A stretch of DNA of 25,846 nt, taken from positions 1 through 25,846 of the IMG/VR virus record IMGVR_UViG_3300044799_000240. One strand, 5' to 3'. The stretch comes from a virus. Below, in pieces: positions 13,310 through 20,049 of the stretch. Every line of letters starts with the position of its first letter. Position 1 is the first letter of the stretch. A model generated the notes under the pieces. That model was not told the origin of the DNA. It ran no database searches and saw only the letters and a program-made list of their open reading frames with translations. Both the position numbers and the translations under genes were made by a program.

Positions 13310-14326
13310 ATGCCGACTGTCCAAGAGGTTTTAAAGCAATCCGGGTTGACTGACGAGCAGATCGCCGCGCTTGATGCGAAGGCGATTTCTGCGTTTACTG
13401 GTGTTCTTACCACCGCCGAACAGGAACGGCAGACAGCACAGCAGGCTACTGCAAAAGCAGAGCAGGAAAGAAAAGCCGCGACGGAATCGGTCGAAAAGGC
13501 CGAACAGGAACGGAAGGCTGCAGCGGAAGCGCTCGAAGCGCAAGAAGTTCGCAAACGCAGCAACGATCAGTTTTACGAAGAAAGCATCGTGCCGGCGCTG
13601 AATAACTGGGGCAATGAAAAGACCCAGAAAGACGCTGAGCTGGCTTTCTACAAGACGCAACTGGAAAGCGCAAAGGCCACCGGATTTATTCCGACAGAGG
13701 CCCCCAACTATCAGCCGCAGCCAGCCGCCGCGCAGGCCACGCCGCAACGCGATGCGCAGGGCCGCTATGTGGCCGGCGTTCAGGGCGGCACGCCAGGCAG
13801 CCCGACCTTCACGATGGAAGCCATCGACCAGCGGCTGGGCAACGGCATCAGCAATATCGGTTGGGCCATGCAGGAGTACCAGAGATTGAGCGGTGGTCAG
13901 TTCCTCCCCGATTCCTTCGACAAGCTGGCGGAAGAAGCGAGCAATTCGCGGTTGCCTTTCCGCGATTACGTGGCGCGGAAGTACGACTTCGCAGGCAAGC
14001 AGTCCGAGATTCAGCGCAAGCAGGAAGAAGAACACGATACCAAGATTCGGCAAGAAGTTTCAGCGCCTTTTGAAGCAAAGTTGAAAGAAGCCGAAGCTGC
14101 CAAGCAGAAGGCGATTGAAGAAACTGATCGCAAGTGGGCCGAAAAGATTGGTTCCAACCCTGACGTGCATATTGCGCAGCCCAGCCGGTTCGCCGATGTT
14201 GCGCGCGCAGTCAAGGCCAACGAACGGCCAGATCCGTTGAATTTGAATGAACAGCAGCGCCGGCAGGCAACATCGCAGGCGATTCACCATGAAGTTGTGG
14301 AGCATGGGCAAGAAGTAGCAGCCTAG
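13310..14326 (+). CDS. Scaffolding protein candidate
   Basis: This encodes 338 aa from ATG 13310 with CGGGAGA about ten bases upstream. It has a small N-terminal helical domain (residues 1-35). A long Ala/Glu/Lys/Gln coiled coil follows (about 35-90, with repeated AEQERKAA and KAEQERKAA), then a Gln/Ala/Pro linker (about 125-160). A globular-looking middle comes next (GNGISNIGWAMQEYQRLSGG), and a second charged helix (about 225-275). This shape, and the position immediately before the capsid gene, fit an internal scaffold that directs capsid assembly. I see no protease motif. No direct family motif is known to me, so the call rests on composition and synteny. Confidence 0.7.
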   Translation: MPTVQEVLKQSGLTDEQIAALDAKAISAFTGVLTTAEQERQTAQQATAKAEQERKAATESVEKAEQERKAAAEALEAQEVRKRSNDQFYEESIVPALNNWGNEKTQKDAELAFYKTQLESAKATGFIPTEAPNYQPQPAAAQATPQRDAQGRYVAGVQGGTPGSPTFTMEAIDQRLGNGISNIGWAMQEYQRLSGGQFLPDSFDKLAEEASNSRLPFRDYVARKYDFAGKQSEIQRKQEEEHDTKIRQEVSAPFEAKLKEAEAAKQKAIEETDRKWAEKIGSNPDVHIAQPSRFADVARAVKANERPDPLNLNEQQRRQATSQAIHHEVVEHGQEVAA

Positions 14327-14345
14327 TTCCGCAGCAGTTTTGAAA

Positions 14346-14437
14346 AATCAATCGAGACGCATGCCCCCCTTCAGGGAATCAGCAATGGCTCAAGACCAGA
14401 GATGGCTTGAGCCATTTCTATTTCATTCTCAAGAAGG
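14346..14437 (+). promoter_or_regulatory. Repeated structured leader, copy 3
   Basis: It begins AATCAATCGAG (14346) and has ATG and six C. Stem A pairs AATGGCTCAAG (14384-14394) with CTTGAGCCATT (14406-14416), 11 perfect pairs; the wobble of copies 1 and 2 is replaced by a Watson-Crick pair. CCTTC (14368-14372) is complementary to GAAGG (14433-14437), the capsid SD. Both sides differ from copy 1 at the matching base. No TTGACA precedes it, so it would act in a read-through transcript. It leads straight into the capsid gene without a miniprotein. Confidence 0.65.
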
Positions 14438-14443
14438 TGTCCA

Positions 14444-15676
14444 GTGCCAACCGATCCTCTCTATAACGAAATCGATGCGTCGAACCTGGAAAGCGTCCGC
14501 AAAAATGTAGTCTTCAACAACCTGTTTGTGGATACGCCGTTTCAGGCCAAGCTCCGCAGGGCTGGTGTGTGGGATGAATTCCTCGGCGGCGCCGGCATGA
14601 TGGAAGGCATTCTCTACGGGCGCACGCAAGGCGCCGCAGTGAATCCCGGCCAGACGGTCACCGTGACCCGCCAACAGATCAACACCGGCATCAAGTTCCT
14701 GCCCAAGGCGTATGCCACCTGGTATCCGCTGGACGACTGGGAAATGGATGACGGCTCCGGCACGGGCGGTGTGATTAACTCCGGTCCGTCAAAGATTGTC
14801 GACGAGTACCAGCTCTACATGGAAGCCATGGTAATGACCATGAACACCATGCAGGAGATGGATTCCTTCCGGCATGGCCAGCCTTCCTCGACAACTGTTC
14901 TCGACAATCGCATCAAGACCATCAACGGCATGGACGAAGCCTTGAACAACGGCATCGATCCCTCCGTCTACGGCAACATCTACACGAATTACGGCGGACA
15001 AGCGCGCAATGGCAACATCGGCACGGCGCTGAACACGACGCCGCAATATCTGGGAACATCGGCTGGAGCACCCGGCCAGATCGACTTTGCCGCCCTGATG
15101 CAGTTGTGGTCGACAATCAAGGTCGCAGGCGGCAATCCGACGCTGGGCATCACCAACGTTTTCGGGTTCAGAGCCATCGCCGTCGCGCTCGATGCGCAGC
15201 GCCGCGACATTTCGAACACCAAGCACGACATCAAGTGGGATGGCCTGAACTTCAACGGCGTCGACATTTATGCCGATCCGCTGGCGCCTTCAGCCCAGGC
15301 TCAGAACTACATCGAACTGGCTCCGGCGAACGGCGCAGCCGGCAATACGAACCTTCAGGACGGCGTTGGATCGAGCACCACAACGGTGTCGTTCACGACT
15401 CCGCAGTTCACCAAGAACGGCGCGAACGTCCTTGTATCGCCGACCGGTTCCGGTTTGCCTTCGGTCACCACGATTCAGCCCAGCGAAGTGATTTACTTCC
15501 TGGAGCCGGAAAGCTTCAAGATTCGCCCGACCAACAAGAAGGGCTGGAACTTTGGTCTGCGCCGTGCGCCAATGCCGAATAACGTGAGCATCGATGCTCT
15601 GTTTATGCGGCTGGGCACGAACCTGTACAACGTGCAGCCGCGCCACAACAACTATGCTTTTGGATTCTCGGTCTAA
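14444..15676 (+). CDS. Major capsid protein candidate
   Basis: This encodes 410 aa from GTG 14444, with AAGAAGG in the leader as SD. Position after the scaffold, size and sequence fit a major capsid protein, probably HK97-like fold. An N-terminal arm is followed by an extended loop-like region (GRTQGAAVNPGQTVTVTRQQ), a long spine-helix candidate (about residues 118-145, EYQLYMEAMVMTMNTMQ), and a beta-rich C-terminal half. That half ends SIDALFMRLGTNLYNVQPR. Asn, Gly and Thr are common, as in many capsids. Hundreds of copies would build the shell. Fold assignment is from pattern, not from a recognised signature. Confidence 0.85.
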   Translation: MPTDPLYNEIDASNLESVRKNVVFNNLFVDTPFQAKLRRAGVWDEFLGGAGMMEGILYGRTQGAAVNPGQTVTVTRQQINTGIKFLPKAYATWYPLDDWEMDDGSGTGGVINSGPSKIVDEYQLYMEAMVMTMNTMQEMDSFRHGQPSSTTVLDNRIKTINGMDEALNNGIDPSVYGNIYTNYGGQARNGNIGTALNTTPQYLGTSAGAPGQIDFAALMQLWSTIKVAGGNPTLGITNVFGFRAIAVALDAQRRDISNTKHDIKWDGLNFNGVDIYADPLAPSAQAQNYIELAPANGAAGNTNLQDGVGSSTTTVSFTTPQFTKNGANVLVSPTGSGLPSVTTIQPSEVIYFLEPESFKIRPTNKKGWNFGLRRAPMPNNVSIDALFMRLGTNLYNVQPRHNNYAFGFSV

Positions 15677-15682
15677 AGGCCA

Positions 15683-15712
15683 GCAGGCAGCGATCAGCTA
15701 TTCGTTGCCTGC
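15683..15712 (+). other. Strong hairpin after the capsid gene
   Basis: GCAGGCAGCGA (15683-15693), an eight-base loop and TCGTTGCCTGC (15702-15712) give an 11-bp stem with one wobble. It begins seven bases after the capsid stop and is followed by AAAATC, not a T-run. It may protect the 3' end of capsid mRNA or lower read-through; a standard intrinsic terminator is not supported. Confidence 0.5.
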
Positions 15713-15730
15713 AAAATCAGGATTTTCGAA

Positions 15731-15761
15731 CTGTTAGCTGCTGGCTGTTAGCTGGCAGCTA
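15731..15761 (+). repeat. GTTAGCTG direct repeat and inverted repeat
   Basis: CTGTTAGCTG occurs at 15731-15740 and 15745-15754. TAGCTGC (15735-15741) is also the inverted partner of GCAGCTA (15755-15761). Short iterations of this kind resemble intergenic repeats of some soil bacteria. It lies just before the SD of the next gene and has no clear function. Confidence 0.45.
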
Positions 15762-15779
15762 GTTTCAAGGAGAAGGACG

Positions 15780-16628
15780 ATGCCACTGCAACAGATTGTT
15801 CCAACTTGGACAGCATGGAATAACGCGAACTTCACCTCGCCGACCGCGCTTACGGATCTACGCACTGGTTTGCCCTTTGCGGCAGGTGGCCTGAACCTGG
15901 GCGACTACTTTGACGCCACGGAGCAGGAAGCCAACTCTGCATCCTACACGACCAACGGCTTGCTGCACTCGGGACGCTATCGCTATGTGCAGGTGGCGTC
16001 GAATGCCACTGCGGCCAATGTGAAGACGAACACGGTGGGATACATCCAACCAGGCACTTTTGTGCAAAACGTTTACCAGCTTGTAGCTGGCTCTGGCATG
16101 GCACCGGGCACCTACATCGTTACCACTGCAGGCGGCGGCGGTACGACACAAGCGACGATTCAAATTGTGGTGCTGACCGCAACGACCATTGCCCCGCCAA
16201 TCGTTTTGACACCGGGTACTGGATTCACATCGCTGCCAACCGCCACACTGACAGGCACGGGTGGAACACCTGCGACGCTTACCGTTGAAATGGGTTATAG
16301 CGTAAACCAAGTTACCAGCGCAGATATTTCCACCAACATGGTTCGCCCAGTGGTTTTCTTAAACTCAATTACACCGGGCAACTATGGATTTGTGCAGGAA
16401 CTCGGAGTGGCTACCGTACTGTCCGTGGCAGGAGCTGCGCAAGCTGTAAACAATTGGGCAGTTGCGACTGCTATGGGTTCCACCCCAATTGGCTTGATGC
16501 CTGCTTCGGTTACGACCATCACACCATATGTGATCGGTCTTGTCCTTGATCCTGTGACTACCGGATCGACGGCGACTACGCCATTCAAGATTGTTCTTGG
16601 ATATGCTTGCGCGACGGTTCAGGACTAA
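15780..16628 (+). CDS. Virion structural protein with inserted beta module
   Basis: This encodes 282 aa from ATG 15780 with CAAGGAGAAGGACG upstream. Residues 1-100 and 172-282 look like one structural domain (QNVYQLV; FVQELGVATVL near the middle). Between them, about residues 104-171, sits a Gly/Thr-rich beta module (APGTYIVTTAGGGG, PIVLTPGTGFTSLPT, GGTPATLT) that recurs in the next gene. Following the capsid gene, it could be a head decoration protein. The inserted module may be surface-exposed and bind carbohydrate or host surface. The base domain is not recognised. Confidence 0.7.
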   Translation: MPLQQIVPTWTAWNNANFTSPTALTDLRTGLPFAAGGLNLGDYFDATEQEANSASYTTNGLLHSGRYRYVQVASNATAANVKTNTVGYIQPGTFVQNVYQLVAGSGMAPGTYIVTTAGGGGTTQATIQIVVLTATTIAPPIVLTPGTGFTSLPTATLTGTGGTPATLTVEMGYSVNQVTSADISTNMVRPVVFLNSITPGNYGFVQELGVATVLSVAGAAQAVNNWAVATAMGSTPIGLMPASVTTITPYVIGLVLDPVTTGSTATTPFKIVLGYACATVQD

Positions 16629-16633
16629 CACCT

Positions 16634-16661
16634 TTCCGGCGACGGTAATCCGTCGCCGGAA
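16634..16661. other. Perfect 12-bp hairpin between structural genes
   Basis: TTCCGGCGACGG (16634-16645), loop TAAT, and CCGTCGCCGGAA (16650-16661) form a perfect GC-rich hairpin five bases after the upstream stop. No T-run follows on either strand. It probably affects mRNA stability or partial termination, separating expression of the two virion genes. Confidence 0.6.
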
Positions 16662-16679
16662 CTTCAACAAGGAGCGGCA

Positions 16680-17246
16680 ATGCAACTTACATTGCTTCAT
16701 GGTTACCCGGATTTTGTTGGACTGCGCTGCACATGGTGCGGTTACGGAAGCGGTCCTACGTCGTTGCTTTCGACGGGCGATCCGATTTCGCTTCCGCGCT
16801 ACAACTACTACATCGATGACATTGGCGGAAATTTCCGCAGCGTGAGCGGAACCTACGACGTGATTGGCCAACCGGCGGCTGTCGGACCGCGCGCCAGTTG
16901 GTCCCTGATCTGGCGGTTTGCGACCAGCGGCAGTATTGCAAGCGCAACAATTGCCGGGGCTGGCACTGGACAAACGCCTGGCACCTACACCCTTACCACA
17001 AGCGGTGGTGGTGGAACGGGAGCTGCAATTTCCATTACGGTTGCCGCAGGAGGAACCGTAACGGCAACGCCGATTGTTCTTACTCCTGGAAAAAACTACA
17101 CTTCGGCGCCAACATTTACGGCAGCGGCAGGAGGCACACCGGCAACATTTACAGGTGTTCTTTCCACCATCGGCGCACCAGTGGCAGCCGGTGCCAACCT
17201 TTCCGCCGAGCAGGTGCAACTGATGGGATTTGGCGGACAGTATTAA
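16680..17246 (+). CDS. Virion structural protein sharing the beta module
   Basis: This encodes 188 aa from ATG 16680 with AAGGAGCGGCA upstream. The N-terminus has CTWC (residues 17-20) and an aromatic, Gly-rich segment. Residues about 95-161 repeat the module of the previous gene: TPGTYTLTTSGGGG, PIVLTPGKNYTSAPT, GGTPATFT at the same spacing. A short tail ends MGFGGQY. Because the flanks of the two proteins differ, the module has moved as a unit. Likely a small surface or head-tail decoration protein; a strong terminator follows. Confidence 0.7.
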   Translation: MQLTLLHGYPDFVGLRCTWCGYGSGPTSLLSTGDPISLPRYNYYIDDIGGNFRSVSGTYDVIGQPAAVGPRASWSLIWRFATSGSIASATIAGAGTGQTPGTYTLTTSGGGGTGAAISITVAAGGTVTATPIVLTPGKNYTSAPTFTAAAGGTPATFTGVLSTIGAPVAAGANLSAEQVQLMGFGGQY

Positions 17247-17275
17247 ACGAGGTCTTTCCCCCGAAGACAAACCAG

Positions 17276-17310
17276 ACGCCTCTTGCGGGGTAACTCGCAG
17301 GAGGCGTTTT
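17276..17310 (+). terminator. Intrinsic terminator after head genes
   Basis: ACGCCTCTTGCG (17276-17287), an eight-base loop, and CGCAGGAGGCGT (17296-17307) form a 12-bp stem with one G-T wobble. TTTT completes at 17310. This is the best rho-independent terminator in the window. It separates the head genes from the neck and tail genes and implies that another promoter, or antitermination, serves 17346 onward. Confidence 0.8.
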
Positions 17311-17318
17311 GGTAAGAG

Positions 17319-17341
17319 AAGGGGTCAGGGGTCAGGGGTGG
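17319..17341 (+). repeat. GGGGTCA tandem repeat
   Basis: GGGGTCA is repeated twice and followed by GGGGT, giving three G4 runs within 20 bases between the terminator and the next start. It resembles the G-rich repeat at 18358-18406. On the coding strand it could form a G-quadruplex with the nearby GG pairs. It may also supply the purine-rich stretch before the neck gene, which has no ordinary SD. Confidence 0.5.
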
Positions 17342-17345
17342 CGGC

Positions 17346-18356
17346 ATGGCGTTTCAAAACATGATTCAAGAGTTGCTCGGCATCCCTGGTTGCAATCTTG
17401 GCTTGGTCAAAACCAAGCTCAATGAAGCCCTGCAGGCCATCCAGAACGAAAACGTCTGGAGCTTCCAACTTCAAACCGGAGGCTGGCTGACGCCCTCGCT
17501 GCTGGGCGGCCCTACGACGCAGTTTCTCAGCCCCGGAACAATTACCGTTACGCCCTTTACCAACACCATCACCGGCGACGCCACGGCCTCGGCCGCATGG
17601 ATTGCCACGATCACCAACCCGCCGCTAATTACCCAGTACCAGATCCGCGTTCCGTATTATTCGCTCTATAACGTCGTTGCCCTCGATGCGACAAACACCT
17701 CCGCCGTGGTGCTGACGCTGGACCGGCCATGGATGGAACCCGCACAGACGAACGGGACCTACATGGCCTACCAAGCCTACTATCCAGCTCCGGCAGGCTT
17801 CAAACGCTGGTACAACATACGCGACACGACCAACAACAACCAGCTCGACTGGTGGAGCAAGACGCAAATCGACTTGGCCAACGAAGACGCGGAACGGACC
17901 GATTTCGACGAGCCACTTTACGTTGTTCCCTACGGCCAGGACACGCGAACCGGTTCAGCAACTTATGGACAGATGCTGTATGAGCTGTGGCCGCATCCGA
18001 TTACGCAACTGCCCTACACCTTTTGTTGCCAAGCAAACTGGCCGGCGCTGACCAATCCAGCCGATACGCTGCCCTTTCCGCTGACGGAAGAGCTGGTAAA
18101 GCTGCGCGCCTACGAGATGCTCTATCTCTGGAAAGAGTCGCAAAAGGGCGACGAGATGGAGCGCGGCTCGGGCGCCAACTGGCAATTCCTGATGCAGGCG
18201 TCGCGCGCCGAATATGCCAACCGGCTGCAAATGATTCGCAACATGGACAGAAATCTTGTTGATCTGTACTTCACCCGGATGGAACGGTTCCCGTCGGCGT
18301 TTGGCGAGCCGTACAGCACGGTGGAAGGACAGCTCAATGTTGGCGGATGGGGATAG
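17346..18356 (+). CDS. Neck / head-tail adaptor protein candidate
   Basis: This encodes 336 aa from ATG 17346; upstream GGGGTGGCGGC is a poor SD. The N-terminal 45 residues are helical (KLNEALQAIQNENVWSF). The middle is a beta-rich domain (residues 55-160). The C-terminal part has LTEELVKLRAYEMLYLWKE and a following helix with LMQASRAEYANRLQM. This combination of structural sandwich and terminal helices, after the capsid genes, fits a head completion or tail-tube adaptor of short-tailed phages. It would bind under the portal. The call is by pattern and order. Confidence 0.65.
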   Translation: MAFQNMIQELLGIPGCNLGLVKTKLNEALQAIQNENVWSFQLQTGGWLTPSLLGGPTTQFLSPGTITVTPFTNTITGDATASAAWIATITNPPLITQYQIRVPYYSLYNVVALDATNTSAVVLTLDRPWMEPAQTNGTYMAYQAYYPAPAGFKRWYNIRDTTNNNQLDWWSKTQIDLANEDAERTDFDEPLYVVPYGQDTRTGSATYGQMLYELWPHPITQLPYTFCCQANWPALTNPADTLPFPLTEELVKLRAYEMLYLWKESQKGDEMERGSGANWQFLMQASRAEYANRLQMIRNMDRNLVDLYFTRMERFPSAFGEPYSTVEGQLNVGGWG

Positions 18357-18357
18357 A

Positions 18358-18412
18358 GACAGGGATTAGGGGTTAGGGGTTAGGTGACAGGGATTAGGGG
18401 TTAGGGAACAGG
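18358..18412 (+). repeat. Telomere-like TTAGGGG repeat with 21-bp duplication
   Basis: A 21-bp unit (18358-18378) beginning GACAGGGATTAGGGG recurs at 18386-18406. Together they give six runs of three or four G separated by TTA or ATTA, so a G-quadruplex can form on the coding strand. It starts two bases after the neck gene stop and ends before the next SD. Such G-rich heptad-like repeats are typical of some bacterial genomes but unusual inside a phage structural operon. Confidence 0.7.
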
Positions 18413-18423
18413 AAGGTGCAGAG

Positions 18424-18801
18424 ATGCCAGCATACACAGGACCAGCACAAGCGCAACTTCTTTACGAGAATCGCCAAGCGTTTCTCTTTCAAAACGAAAC
18501 CGTGGCGGCAGGGACGGCCAGCATTGCCTATCAGCTGCGCCGGGAGCGCGGCGCATTTTATCCATGGGGCATCTCGCTGGAATTGTCATTCAGCGGCGAT
18601 CCGGGAACGTTTGAAGTCGACATTCAGACCGCCGATGTGGATACGGATTCGCATTTTGTGACCATCAACACAATAACTGGCGGGTTGAATACTTCCTATG
18701 TCGGTCGTCTCGAATTGCCTTCTTTCTGGGCAAAGTATGTGCGCGCACAAGTGGTTGCATTAACAAACACGGTAGCAGTCACCATTTTGCTGACGAGGTA
18801 A
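18424..18801 (+). CDS. Small virion structural protein
   Basis: This encodes 125 aa from ATG 18424 with GGAAGGTGCAGAG upstream. It looks like a single beta-sandwich: GTASIAYQLRRERGAFYPWG, then strands ISLELSFSGDPGTFEVDIQT, and a hydrophobic C-terminal strand pair (RAQVVALTNTVAVTILLTR). There is no signal or membrane helix. Place between the neck and fibre genes suggests a tail-associated part. No family recognised. Confidence 0.65.
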   Translation: MPAYTGPAQAQLLYENRQAFLFQNETVAAGTASIAYQLRRERGAFYPWGISLELSFSGDPGTFEVDIQTADVDTDSHFVTINTITGGLNTSYVGRLELPSFWAKYVRAQVVALTNTVAVTILLTR

Positions 18802-18805
18802 GAGT

Positions 18806-20047
18806 ATGAGTGGACAAGTTCAGGTTGGAGATTATGGATCAACGTCGGTCGCGACAAGCCTGGCGGGCGGCACCACTGGAGCGGAGCCCTACCAGTCTTC
18901 GGCTGGCACCACATCGTTTGCGTATCCTGGATCGTCAGTAGCCTCGTTTTATTTGGACGGCACGCGCACGGACAGCTATACGCCCAATGGAACGGAATTG
19001 CTGCCGTACACAACGCTGACTCAGCTCATTGCAGGCGTGGCCAGCGCAACAGGGCCGTGCGTAATCTATTCCACGCCTACCGCATCCAGCTATACCTATA
19101 CCGGCAATGTGTCCTTCCCTGCCTATTTCATGACCATCTTTGGCAATGGCTCGACATGGGCGTTCACGGGCAATGTGCAATTGAACGCGGCCTTCCACAT
19201 TGAAAATCTGTACACCACGGCAACTGGAACGCTGACCTATGCGGCAACAACTGCGACTGAATCGGAGCGTATTGGCGGGTCGTTGACCATCACTGGCGGC
19301 ATCTTCACCAGCGGCTACGAACACTTCTTCGATATGTCGATTTTGACGAACACACTAGTAACACTGAATGTTGGCGCAACGCCAGTCTTCACGAACGTTG
19401 TCGGCACGCCGCGATTCAAGAGTGCATCGAGCGCTACGGCAGCGACTGTGTTGACCGTCATCGATAGCCAATCGTTGGCTACGGGCGCTTACACCAACAT
19501 CGATATGAGCAATGGCGGACTTGCGCTTTTGCGCGGATTTCTTGCCACAAACAATAACAGCGTGGTCAACATCAACCTCTCTGGAAGTAGCGCCGTCAGC
19601 TCCACGGTGGCTAATTATCTGACGGGCGTATCGGCTGGACAAGTCACTTGTGGATCTGCCTACACATATGTCGCTCCTGACGGAATTATGGCTCTGTTAA
19701 GTGGCACTGCGCTTCACTTTACGGGGGCGCTGGAACTGGCGCAGTACAGCTTGCTGACTCAATCGTCCAGCGTTGCCGCGACTACGCTCTATACCACCCT
19801 GGCAACAGGAATCTACCGTGTGACGGCATCCGTGCAGACCACTACGGCTGGTTCGGCTGGAACAGTATTGGCTACGGTCAACGGGACGGCATCCGCTACG
19901 GCATCCTTAACAACCTTAGCGGCTGCACAAAGTCTTTCAACGACGTATTACGCTGCTGCTGCGACTGTAATCCAATACACAACCACGGTGGCCAGCAATA
20001 CGGGTGGCGTATATCGGATCGACGCGATTGTGGAGCGCGTGGGATAA
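18806..20047 (+). CDS. Beta-helix tail fibre / appendage protein
   Basis: This encodes 413 aa from ATG 18806; AAGAGT upstream is a weak SD, so coupling to the previous gene (four-base gap) is likely. The composition is Ser/Thr/Ala/Gly-rich with regular short strands. Residues about 55-300 look like a right-handed beta-helix (GNVSFPAYFMTIFGNGSTW, then further rungs). The C-terminal 100 residues (LLTQSSSVAATTLYTTLATG through a Tyr/Ala-rich end) look like a jelly-roll cap such as those ending fibres. No catalytic motif is seen. A receptor-binding or fibre role is inferred. Confidence 0.7.
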   Translation: MSGQVQVGDYGSTSVATSLAGGTTGAEPYQSSAGTTSFAYPGSSVASFYLDGTRTDSYTPNGTELLPYTTLTQLIAGVASATGPCVIYSTPTASSYTYTGNVSFPAYFMTIFGNGSTWAFTGNVQLNAAFHIENLYTTATGTLTYAATTATESERIGGSLTITGGIFTSGYEHFFDMSILTNTLVTLNVGATPVFTNVVGTPRFKSASSATAATVLTVIDSQSLATGAYTNIDMSNGGLALLRGFLATNNNSVVNINLSGSSAVSSTVANYLTGVSAGQVTCGSAYTYVAPDGIMALLSGTALHFTGALELAQYSLLTQSSSVAATTLYTTLATGIYRVTASVQTTTAGSAGTVLATVNGTASATASLTTLAAAQSLSTTYYAAAATVIQYTTTVASNTGGVYRIDAIVERVG

Positions 20048-20049
20048 GG

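Noticed and set aside
6341-14420. Short peptides beginning MPP or MAQ read through the three leaders
   Set aside because: Single-base length differences between copies change the frame, so the peptide is not conserved while the stem is. Copy 1 does give a 22-codon frame ending at the miniprotein start, but this is not kept in copies 2 and 3.
16365-17270. 301-aa minus-strand open frame rich in Cys, Arg and Ser
   Set aside because: It runs across two structural genes and the hairpin between them. The composition reflects reverse translation of Gly/Thr/Ala codons.
18358-18412. CRISPR-like repeat
   Set aside because: Only two 21-bp units separated by seven bases and made of simple G-rich iterations; there are no spacers or cas genes.
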